A stretch of DNA of 52,567 bases from Methanobacteriota archaeon. GTDB taxonomy: Archaea; Thermoplasmatota; Poseidoniia; Poseidoniales; Poseidoniaceae. Each line of letters starts with the position of its first letter. The stretch's first letter is position 1. The DNA lies in NCBI GenBank assembly GCA_018691345.1, contig JABGTJ010000093.1:1-52567 (forward strand), in the 5' to 3' direction. A model generated the notes under the pieces. That model searched no databases and was not told where the DNA came from. It saw only the letters and a list, made by a program, of their open reading frames with translations. Shown here in pieces: positions 8,301 through 15,331 of this stretch. A program made the position numbers and the translations under genes.

Positions 8301-10331
8301 GTACACGATGTCTTTGACGCCGTTCTTGACCATTCGGATTTGCTTTTAGCATATTCAGATGATACTTCGAGGCAGAACGCTGAGGCTTGGTGTGCGCTTT
8401 CAGCCTCCATTGGTAATGAATTAGGGCATGAAGCCTCGGCTATATTCAATCGCATGAAGTCACTTCAGTCGATTGGAGGCAAGGGCCCTTCTGCCATCAT
8501 TACACCTTCTGGAGGGGCAGTGCAAGTGATGACCATTCACGGGGCAAAAGGTCTCCAAGCCCCAGTTGTTGTTGTGGCTGGTATGTTCCATGCAGGTAAG
8601 TCGGATGCTTCGTTAGCAGTACGGAACAATGTGTTGGTTACCCCGCAGGTGGTTGCTGGTCGAATCAATCCGTGGTCTTCACGTGACCGCCCAGATGACG
8701 GCCTTTGGGAATTTGCTAAGCGAATGGACCATGCTCAGCGGCAAGCTGAACGCAGGCGTGAATTCTACGTAGCGTTAACGCGTGTGAAGGACCGATTGAT
8801 TGTCGTTGGTTCCCCAAGCGAGGCAGCAACAATCCATGAAGAAACTCATTATTTGGAGTTCAAGAGTAAGCCTTCGATGAAGACGATGGGAGCCATGTGG
8901 CTTGACGGGTTGCGAAGTTTATCTCATCAAAACAGTGTTCAAGATTCGCCGTGGCTTCAACCGAATGACTCTTTTGCAACCCCACTTTTGCAATACAAGG
9001 AAACGACACTTTCTTTCAACCCTCGTTCGTTGATTGACGATGCATGCTTGGGTCCTGAATCAGTAAAATCCCTGTACGTGTATCATTCTCCGGATTGTTT
9101 CCCCGGCTTGAGTACAGCAACGCCGCTTCAACGATGGATGAACCTTGAGACCCGACTCAAGGATATTCATCCAGTACCAGCGCCTCAAACCACCCTTCCG
9201 CTTGTCAGCGAAATGATGCGAATGACGGCCCATGGGCTGGATACCAGTTATGCCTGTCCACGCCGCCACTGGCTCTCGGAGGTGAAAGGTTGGAACCCAG
9301 AACCACTTAATTTCTTTTTAGCTCGACCTTTGCCAGAATCTTCCGCATCGATGTATCCGCCAGCGACTGTTTTCGGCACACTCATGCATCGATTGGTGGA
9401 ACTTGGTTTGGAAAATCCTTTCGTTAAGAACGCTCCACCCTCTACTCCGCTGATGCCTGCATGGACTTTTGACGGAAAGGACTTACTTGATGATGAAGAA
9501 ATTCTTGTACGCGTTTTGACAGAAGAAGGTATTACTGCGGCTGATTCAGACGCTTTTAAACCGACCTTTGATCGATTAGCTGAACTCGGTTCGTTAGTCC
9601 GGAAGGGATTGCTTGGAAGGTATGCGGCTGGTGAGCAACATTTCGGGTTTAAAGTCGAGGGGTTACGAACTGAACTTCCGTTTTACTTCCGACATAAAGT
9701 TGGATTTGATGGCCTCATCCGAACCGGTTTTTCGGTTGGTGGAGCGCAGAATTTGGCTCAAATAGATCATGTTGATGTTATTTTTGATGGACGAGCGGAT
9801 TTAGTTCTCGCCATGCGCGACGAGGAAGGAAACGGTTGCCTCCAAGTGGTCGATTTGAAGACCAAAGGATGCCGCGATGAGTTCAACTCCGAGAATCCAG
9901 AATCTGGAAGCCGCCTCCAAAGATACAAGGGCGATGTGTTGGTTCCGTACCCATCGACGTTGGAAGAGCGTTCGATACTCGACGAACACCGCCTTCAGTT
10001 AACCCTGTATTCGATGGCCTTAGAAGTGCTTGAGCAACAGAAACCTGCGAACGAGCGCCGCAGAGTCTTGCCGCCAGCTTTGCTCATCGGTGCATCGGGA
10101 CGCATGGTTCAATTGACTCAAAGCGAATACGAATCTGCTTCTCGAACGCTTGCACAACATCTCGAATGGATGGCACAACTCTCTGCTACACCCGAAGCAC
10201 TGAATGAACCTCCTCGCCTGCCTGAAGATTCCTCTCACATCTGTTCTCAATGCCCATTCGCACGCGGCCAAATAAAGTTGTGCGGGCCAGAAGGCTCGGC
10301 GCTAGGTCCTGTTGGAGATGACGACGATTAG
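5355..10331 (+). CDS. AddA/UvrD-family (SF1) helicase-nuclease subunit
   Basis: Walker A ALDAGAGTGKTT; VVAITFTKKAAAELKARIR; FIIDEYQDTNPAHFRLL; DMKQSIYRFRQAE; VMTIHGAKGLQAPVVVV; FYVALTRVKDRL; C-terminal nuclease RADLVL...VVDLKTK...LQLTLYSMAL; Cys set YACPRRHW ... CSQCPFARGQIKLC. TTG start; 4-bp overlap with the upstream gene. Confidence 0.85.
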   Translation: MIIQFNRSQQLGLDLDKHIALDAGAGTGKTTVMAERYVQHLLSSEQRATHLLPAGPRESNQASGFLRAPPRQRTPPKEWKGLLPSEVVAITFTKKAAAELKARIRHRVGQSRATSLEKEDDEGIFDPRIREGDIETLMSALDEAPISTIDAFLSQLVSPHLDLVAVHPSREQISEERAPLLIQEALHSAWRIRTIDDAHEAGVRGHIGAFLASRNRLAVLLGGQERSAVVLSGMLGKSLFVEEAYQAMLARAQTLGHHWNGDGPMPYEILMDMFLEPVRNTVVDFAQSLQHALSQWVDVYMNHAASYIHACEAEIGTTLTRFNHLTELARQSVSDDPGECLQWVWQVAIAAATTNQLAEEVPNFFPKGGLPQSNHSEGWHPGILSKSAAKGVSKAEKEAVVVDAIEAGDELKTLLTGRLGKLVCLLGRSAFLLHPSSELPFLPEDSKIRCQEVNLSFSDLAPDGRLRISHELQTNVLNDLLVVHRGCQDILSLRKAHEGVHDYDDIQRLVADLLLARCPDMVRHVYPPVVVQALDRLGDEPWSDQHISRAMRLAGEDQSCYEDLQRRFYTLQTIRRQYRAFIIDEYQDTNPAHFRLLARLWGHRRLEADEPLRPLGPWDPTICIVGDMKQSIYRFRQAEVTVMRRTVAAIQLANSIEESEPRLLHLRVEGCGRDPRPVGAGKSFIQSSQIEGKAVESQLWQHVKVGFEDGSGYLELVSDERRSRRLLGHIDLTSNHRTLHNLMRTMNGMFDDVFDERHYVLPGDWHAESQSLRPARGLDEHADAKEPVEGVLEWLLPLQIGVEPPSLDLEKRIDTFADPEAKRAHLENELIAARLQALVTQSPTQVWDASVNDYHEVASNSTTVRPEDILILVHSRKYIPDLIQRLQSRGIPVMADRQGALLERPVVAPLLACLELIAFPHSRHAALALARSPVFGFSDVQSHALMSSTDESSWWQKIHKFAPSESVQKLVEHMESLVHQGAVHDVFDAVLDHSDLLLAYSDDTSRQNAEAWCALSASIGNELGHEASAIFNRMKSLQSIGGKGPSAIITPSGGAVQVMTIHGAKGLQAPVVVVAGMFHAGKSDASLAVRNNVLVTPQVVAGRINPWSSRDRPDDGLWEFAKRMDHAQRQAERRREFYVALTRVKDRLIVVGSPSEAATIHEETHYLEFKSKPSMKTMGAMWLDGLRSLSHQNSVQDSPWLQPNDSFATPLLQYKETTLSFNPRSLIDDACLGPESVKSLYVYHSPDCFPGLSTATPLQRWMNLETRLKDIHPVPAPQTTLPLVSEMMRMTAHGLDTSYACPRRHWLSEVKGWNPEPLNFFLARPLPESSASMYPPATVFGTLMHRLVELGLENPFVKNAPPSTPLMPAWTFDGKDLLDDEEILVRVLTEEGITAADSDAFKPTFDRLAELGSLVRKGLLGRYAAGEQHFGFKVEGLRTELPFYFRHKVGFDGLIRTGFSVGGAQNLAQIDHVDVIFDGRADLVLAMRDEEGNGCLQVVDLKTKGCRDEFNSENPESGSRLQRYKGDVLVPYPSTLEERSILDEHRLQLTLYSMALEVLEQQKPANERRRVLPPALLIGASGRMVQLTQSEYESASRTLAQHLEWMAQLSATPEALNEPPRLPEDSSHICSQCPFARGQIKLCGPEGSALGPVGDDDD

Positions 10332-10984
10332 GCCTTTTTACCGCACATGACCAATGTCCCAATGAACGATTCCGTTGCGGCAACCTGGTGAAGTTCAACA
10401 TCGGTAAAACCGGCCTCAACCATAGCCGTCTTCCATTCGTCCATGCTGAGTGTCGTCATGTGGACGTTCAATGCATCAGGCCAACCAAGGCTGTCTTTAT
10501 TTTCTTGATAATGATCAATACCTGCAACCAGCATTCCACCGCTGGTCATCCAGTTGTCGTGGAGCTTTTTGAGCATGGCTTTTGGGTCGTGAAGGTAATA
10601 GAGGAATTCCATGCTGTGGACGAGATCAAACTTCTCAGAAGGTTCCCAATCCGGCAACACAGTGACGCGATACTCACCATTGGCATCAATCGTTTTTGCT
10701 TTCGCAATCATGACCTCGGAACCGTCAACGCCAACGACGCGCGTTGATGCCTCATCGTGTGCTAAAAGTCTGCACACCCACCCGTTTCCACACCCGACAT
10801 CAACGGCAGAATAGGTTTCGGAACGTGGGATCCCAGCAAGCTTTAGCATGGCATGAACCGATGCAGCATGCCCATTTTCCATACCCTTGTCTTTCCCTTT
10901 CTCGGCCCATTCGCTAAAAACATCGGTCGCTTTTCTCCGGCTCATAAAACCAGTCGAACCGAACCATTCCAAGAAGATGTCCAT
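10328..10984 (-). CDS. Class I SAM-dependent methyltransferase
   Basis: Motif I VDVGCGNGWVCRLLA, VVGVDGSEVMIAKAK, FDLVHSMEFLYYL. Start uncertain. Confidence 0.75.
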   Translation of the reverse strand: MDIFLEWFGSTGFMSRRKATDVFSEWAEKGKDKGMENGHAASVHAMLKLAGIPRSETYSAVDVGCGNGWVCRLLAHDEASTRVVGVDGSEVMIAKAKTIDANGEYRVTVLPDWEPSEKFDLVHSMEFLYYLHDPKAMLKKLHDNWMTSGGMLVAGIDHYQENKDSLGWPDALNVHMTTLSMDEWKTAMVEAGFTDVELHQVAATESFIGTLVMCGKKA

Positions 10985-11022
10985 TCCGATAAGAACAATA
11001 TTCGTCGGCATTACGAAGGTTC

Positions 11023-11985
11023 ATGCTCGATGTTACGACCACGATTGACGATGTTTTGTATCCGCTGATAGAGCCCTATGAAACGGGCATGTTACGGGTT
11101 TCGGATTTGCACACGATTGCTTGGGAAAAGAGCGGCAATCCTGACGGCATGCCAGTGATCGTGATTCACGGGGGCCCTGGTGGCGGCGGACAACCAGCAT
11201 ACCGCCGGTACTTCGACCCAAATGCGTACAACATCATCCAGTTCGATCAGCGCGGATGCGGAAAATCAATACCATACGCTGAACTTGAAGACAACACGAC
11301 TCAAGCATCTGTCCATGATATTGAATTGCTACGAGAAACATTCGGAATCGAGAAATGGCATGTTTTCGGTGGTTCATGGGGCTCAACACTTTCTTTGGTT
11401 TATGCCCAACAGTACCCCGGCCGTGCCATCAGTTTGATGCTCCGCGGCATATTCATGTGCCGAAAGAGCGAACTTCACTGGTTTTACCAAGACGGAGCCA
11501 GCCACATCTTCCCCGATGCATTTGAGGCATACCGCGAGCATATACCATTGAATGAGCAGAACGAACTCATCAAGGCATACCATTCTCGCCTTACCGCCGA
11601 AGATGTTTCGGTTCGGCGCGCAGCCGCCAAGGAATGGACGCGCTGGGAAATGGCAACAAGCCGTCTTTTCCCAGACGATTCATACCTCGAAAAGGCCGAA
11701 GATTTAGATTTCGCAGTTGCTTTTGCTCGTATTGAATGCCACTACTTCATCAACGCCATTTTCCTTGAGGAGGCGCATATTCTCAACCATGTTGATTCCA
11801 TTCAACACATCCCAATGCACATTGTCCAGGGACGGTACGATGTCGTTTGCCCGGCCCGCAGTGCGTGGGAATTGCACAAAGCTGTACCATCGAGCCATCT
11901 GGTATTGGTGCCGGATGCGGGCCACTCGATGGGTGAAGTAAGCATCGCTAGAGAACTTGTTTCTGTAACGGACTCTTACCGTTAA
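11023..11985 (+). CDS. pip: Proline iminopeptidase (alpha/beta hydrolase)
   Basis: VIHGGPGGGGQP, FDQRGCGKS, VFGGSWGSTLSLVYAQQYP, VQGRYDVVCP, PDAGHS. Confidence 0.85.
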   Translation: MLDVTTTIDDVLYPLIEPYETGMLRVSDLHTIAWEKSGNPDGMPVIVIHGGPGGGGQPAYRRYFDPNAYNIIQFDQRGCGKSIPYAELEDNTTQASVHDIELLRETFGIEKWHVFGGSWGSTLSLVYAQQYPGRAISLMLRGIFMCRKSELHWFYQDGASHIFPDAFEAYREHIPLNEQNELIKAYHSRLTAEDVSVRRAAAKEWTRWEMATSRLFPDDSYLEKAEDLDFAVAFARIECHYFINAIFLEEAHILNHVDSIQHIPMHIVQGRYDVVCPARSAWELHKAVPSSHLVLVPDAGHSMGEVSIARELVSVTDSYR

Positions 11986-12055
11986 TGTTGACTCGATTGC
12001 CCTCTAAAATCAGTCCTATTAAGCGTCGGCTTGATAGGGTGGAGGTGTGTGGGTG

Positions 12056-12081
12056 TTCACGGAGGCTTGCCTCCGGGTGAA
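12056..12081 (+). other. Hairpin immediately 5' of the coiled-coil gene start
   Basis: TTCAC-GGAGGC-TT-GCCTCC-(GG bulge)-GTGAA, ending 4 nt before the ATG at 12085. Confidence 0.55.
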
Positions 12082-12084
12082 GCA

Positions 12085-12852
12085 ATGACCGAAGACGGAA
12101 CCATTATCCCAGCGGACTTTGAACCAGCTGTAAAGAAATTGACTGCTGAAGAATACGAAGACCAAATCAAGGTCCTGTATGAAGCATTTACCTCTGCCCA
12201 ATCCGACCTTGAGGATGCAGTTGCAACCATCGAAGTTCTCGAAAAAGAAATCATTGAACGTGAAATCGAAAAAGAGACCCAAGAAGCACTCCTCTCTGAA
12301 AAAGAAGTCCGAGTTCGTGAACTTGAACTCCGTGCTGTCAAAGCGTCAAAGAAAGTCGAGCATCTTGAACCTGAATTGGAGAAGATGGAAGAAAAGTATT
12401 CCCGTGAAAAGAACCGTGTTAGTACAGTGTTCAGCATTGCTGAAGAACTGGACAACGATTTGAAGCACGCTGTCGTAGAAATGAAAGCTCGGGACGACTG
12501 GTATGTCGACCACATGCAAATTTTTGAAGACCTCAACAAGGCAATCAAGGTCCGTTATGAAATGATTGAGCGCGCCATTGAAGCAGAGCGAAAATCACAG
12601 CACATGGCTCGTGCGTTTACCGAACGGATGGAAGACATGGTCGAGGCTCGCGCATCGGATTTGGCCGAGGCCGAAGCTGAGGGCAAAGCTGCCGAAGATT
12701 CAACAGCATCCGTCGAAGTCGTTGATGCTGCTCCTGAAGAAGTCGAAGAAGAAGCAACTGAAGAAGCAACTGAAGAAGTTGCAGAACCCAAAGCTCCTGA
12801 AACCACCGCTGCAGCCACTTGGGCTGATGGCGACGACCCTTGGGCTGAGTGA
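12085..12852 (+). CDS. Long coiled-coil protein with acidic C-terminal tail
   Basis: Heptad-rich Glu/Lys sequence, EEATEEATEEVAEPKAPE tail ending DGDDPWAE. In-frame ATG at 12085 is preferred over 12031. Confidence 0.65.
   Translation: MTEDGTIIPADFEPAVKKLTAEEYEDQIKVLYEAFTSAQSDLEDAVATIEVLEKEIIEREIEKETQEALLSEKEVRVRELELRAVKASKKVEHLEPELEKMEEKYSREKNRVSTVFSIAEELDNDLKHAVVEMKARDDWYVDHMQIFEDLNKAIKVRYEMIERAIEAERKSQHMARAFTERMEDMVEARASDLAEAEAEGKAAEDSTASVEVVDAAPEEVEEEATEEATEEVAEPKAPETTAAATWADGDDPWAE
12748..12783 (+). repeat. Short in-frame tandem repeat (12-nt unit)
   Basis: GAAGAAGCAACT twice, then diverged GAAGAAGTTGCA; encodes EEATEEATEEVA. Confidence 0.7.
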
Positions 12853-12861
12853 GGCGATTCT

Positions 12862-13713
12862 ATGGGTGGACTGGCCCATGGCGGCCACGCTCCAGTTCTC
12901 ATCCCATTGATGATGGGAGGTAGCGCCCTGATCATCGGCGCAACAATCGATTCTCTGTACGGATTCATTCCATTGTTCGGTATCTTTTGCTTGATGCTCT
13001 CAGCTTTTTTCGCTAATTTTTGGCGAGACCCCGACCGCCCAATTCCTCGCGATGAGGGCGTGTTGGTAAGCCCAGCAGACGGACATATCATGTTTGTACG
13101 CCGCGAACGATCAACGGGTCGACGCCCGAACAAAGAACAATTGACGTCAGGTGAGTGTGAGTCCGATTCACTCACTGGAGATTGGTATCCTGAGCCTTTA
13201 GAACATCCTCTGCGGTTTGATACTGAGCAGCGTTTTGAACCGGTGGAAGTGGGTGAAGAGTCCAACGATGACGTTTTCCGCATCGCTATTTTCATGTCTC
13301 CACTTGACGTCCACGTCAATCGAGCCCCGCTTGCCGGAACACTTCACAGAATGGAACACAGGGCGGGAAAAGGACTTCGTCGCGGGCCTTTTCTTGCAGC
13401 CTACAAAAAAGAAAGTCAGTTCAATGAAAGAGTTCGTAGTGTGTTCAAGGGAGAGTCGGAACTCATGATTGAAGTCACACAAATCTCAGGGGCTTTAGCT
13501 CGGACCATCGTGCCGTGGTTGGGTATCGATTCTGAAGTTCGTCGCGGTCAACGCTACGGCATGATTCGTCTCGGTTCACGGGTGGACATCCGTGCTCCTG
13601 CGCGCTCATTCACTCCAAACGTAGTCTCTGCTGAGGAACAAAACCCTTCTCATCCAAAGGGAGAATTTGTCCGGGCCGGCTCGACAATACTGTTCGTTCC
13701 ATCTGAATCCTAG
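12862..13713 (+). CDS. psd: Phosphatidylserine decarboxylase-like proenzyme
   Basis: FFANFWRDPDRPIPRDEGVLVSPADGHIMF, FRIAIFMSPLDVHVNRAPLAG, YGMIRLGSRVDI (Gly-Ser processing site of the short Psd class); N-terminal hydrophobic segment. Confidence 0.8.
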   Translation: MGGLAHGGHAPVLIPLMMGGSALIIGATIDSLYGFIPLFGIFCLMLSAFFANFWRDPDRPIPRDEGVLVSPADGHIMFVRRERSTGRRPNKEQLTSGECESDSLTGDWYPEPLEHPLRFDTEQRFEPVEVGEESNDDVFRIAIFMSPLDVHVNRAPLAGTLHRMEHRAGKGLRRGPFLAAYKKESQFNERVRSVFKGESELMIEVTQISGALARTIVPWLGIDSEVRRGQRYGMIRLGSRVDIRAPARSFTPNVVSAEEQNPSHPKGEFVRAGSTILFVPSES

Positions 13714-13773
13714 CCGAATTCCAAGCGGTGCATTGAAACGGCAAAGCCATGCGACTTGACATTGAGGGATACC

Positions 13774-14940
13774 ATGGTCGGGCCGAAGTCGTTGACACTT
13801 GTCGGAGATGGCGCTAAGGGTTCACGTATTCACGACCTTGTCAAAGCTCCAGCAAACACTCCTTGGGCAGTTGCGCGACAACAATCGTGGGATGCGAGTG
13901 AACCTGCAACCGTCTACTATACTCCTGAAACATTGGCTGATGGAACGCCTTGCAGCGCAGTCACCGTAATTCTCCGAACGAAGGGATGCCATTGGTGGTG
14001 GTCCAGCGGTTGTACTTTTTGCGGATATTTCAACGACACCAGGGATGATGTCACCAACGAAGACCTCCACTCTCAGTGGGCTTACGCTAAACAAAAGTTT
14101 GAGGATTTCAAAGACCACGCTATGGTCAAAGTCTACACCAGTGGCTCCTTACTTGAAGACCGAGAAATCCCGGTGGAATTCCAAGAAACCGTACTGAGGG
14201 ATTGCCAAGAGCTCGGTAAAGAACTGATTGTGGAAAGCCGATGCGAACAACTCACTGAAGAAAAACTCGCATGGGCATCTCAATTGAACCAGAGTTTTGC
14301 TGTGGCTGTAGGTCTTGAGGCCTATGATGACGAAGTTCTTCGTTTCCACGTGAACAAAGGATTCACTACCAAATCATGGGATAGAGCGGTCGAGAACTTG
14401 AAGAAGTTTAACATTCGAGTAAAGACATATTTGATGTTCAAACCCCCGTTTATGAGTGAAGCAGACGCCTTGAACCACGGTGTGAAGTGGATTGAGCAAG
14501 TGGCAGAACGCAGCGATGAAATCTCAGTAAACCCGATGAATATTCAGCGCGGCACCATCATCGATCGCCTTCATCGTAACAACGAATATCGCCCACCATG
14601 GCTTTGGTCTCTGGTAGAAATGATACGTAGAGCCCACCCAACCATTCATCCCAAAGGTGGAAAGAATGGAGATGATGACCAAGTTTGCCGTCTCATTATT
14701 CATCCAACTGCTGGGGGGAAAATACGCGGCGCTCACAATTGTGGTTCGTGTGACTCTGTGGTCGTTGCTGCGATTGAGCGCTACGCCGTTTCTGGTGAGT
14801 TGGAAGAATTCGAGGGGTTATCCTGTGAATGTGAAAAGGCCTGGAAGGAAGAAGTTCTGCTTGAACAAACTCTACCGGTCCCTCTCGGGATTTCGAAGCA
14901 TCGTCGGGGCAATGTGCTTGACCGTCTTCGTTCGCCCTAG
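13774..14940 (+). CDS. Radical SAM protein of the TIGR01210/RaSEA family (archaeosine biosynthesis)
   Basis: VILRTKGCHWWWSSGCTFCGYFND, VKVYTSGSLLEDREIP, LIVESRCEQLTEEKL, C-terminal HNCGSCDS. Upstream alternative start at 13756. Confidence 0.75.
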   Translation: MVGPKSLTLVGDGAKGSRIHDLVKAPANTPWAVARQQSWDASEPATVYYTPETLADGTPCSAVTVILRTKGCHWWWSSGCTFCGYFNDTRDDVTNEDLHSQWAYAKQKFEDFKDHAMVKVYTSGSLLEDREIPVEFQETVLRDCQELGKELIVESRCEQLTEEKLAWASQLNQSFAVAVGLEAYDDEVLRFHVNKGFTTKSWDRAVENLKKFNIRVKTYLMFKPPFMSEADALNHGVKWIEQVAERSDEISVNPMNIQRGTIIDRLHRNNEYRPPWLWSLVEMIRRAHPTIHPKGGKNGDDDQVCRLIIHPTAGGKIRGAHNCGSCDSVVVAAIERYAVSGELEEFEGLSCECEKAWKEEVLLEQTLPVPLGISKHRRGNVLDRLRSP

Positions 14941-15012
14941 GTCCCTTTTTCAATCGAAAAAAACCTCTTCACAAGGAGTGAATGTTTATGACCGCAATGC
15001 GAGTGGACGGAT

Positions 15013-15029
15013 TGACCCCTACGGGGTCA
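15013..15029 (+). other. Perfect 7-bp hairpin between raSEA and the 90-aa membrane protein gene
   Basis: TGACCCC-TAC-GGGGTCA; start codon 18 nt downstream at 15047. Confidence 0.6.
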
Positions 15030-15046
15030 TGTAAGGGTGAAGAAAA

Positions 15047-15319
15047 ATGTCAAACGCTACAACTCTACCAGATGTTACCGTTGGAACAGGAGAACCATCG
15101 AGCAGTCGAGTCTTTTTGACACTCTTCAGCGTCGCTCTCCTCGGACTACTTGCTTTATTCTCCAACGTGTTTGGCTGGGATAACATCCCGCTTCTCGGCG
15201 AACTGGTACCGCTTATCGGAAACCTCGGTGGTAGTGGAATTTGGTACTACTTGATTGGTATTCTCATCGGCGTGGGCGCCATTGTCGCTTCGCTTCTCAG
15301 CGAGGTCATTGTCGATTAG
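15047..15319 (+). CDS. Small two-TM membrane protein
   Basis: 90 aa with two hydrophobic segments; followed by an SD and the next gene 13 nt downstream. Confidence 0.65.
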   Translation: MSNATTLPDVTVGTGEPSSSRVFLTLFSVALLGLLALFSNVFGWDNIPLLGELVPLIGNLGGSGIWYYLIGILIGVGAIVASLLSEVIVD

Positions 15320-15325
15320 GAGGTG
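15319..15325 (+). promoter_or_regulatory. Shine-Dalgarno for the EF-hand membrane protein
   Basis: GGAGGTG 6 nt upstream of the ATG at 15332. Confidence 0.6.
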
Positions 15326-15331
15326 TGATGT

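Noticed and set aside
12748-12783. 12-nt tandem repeat as a regulatory or mobile repeat
   Set aside because: In-frame, encodes acidic low complexity in a CDS; ordinary coding microrepeat.
12555-13319. 254-aa minus-strand ORF opposite the coiled-coil and psd genes
   Set aside because: Ser-rich low-complexity antisense of well-supported genes.
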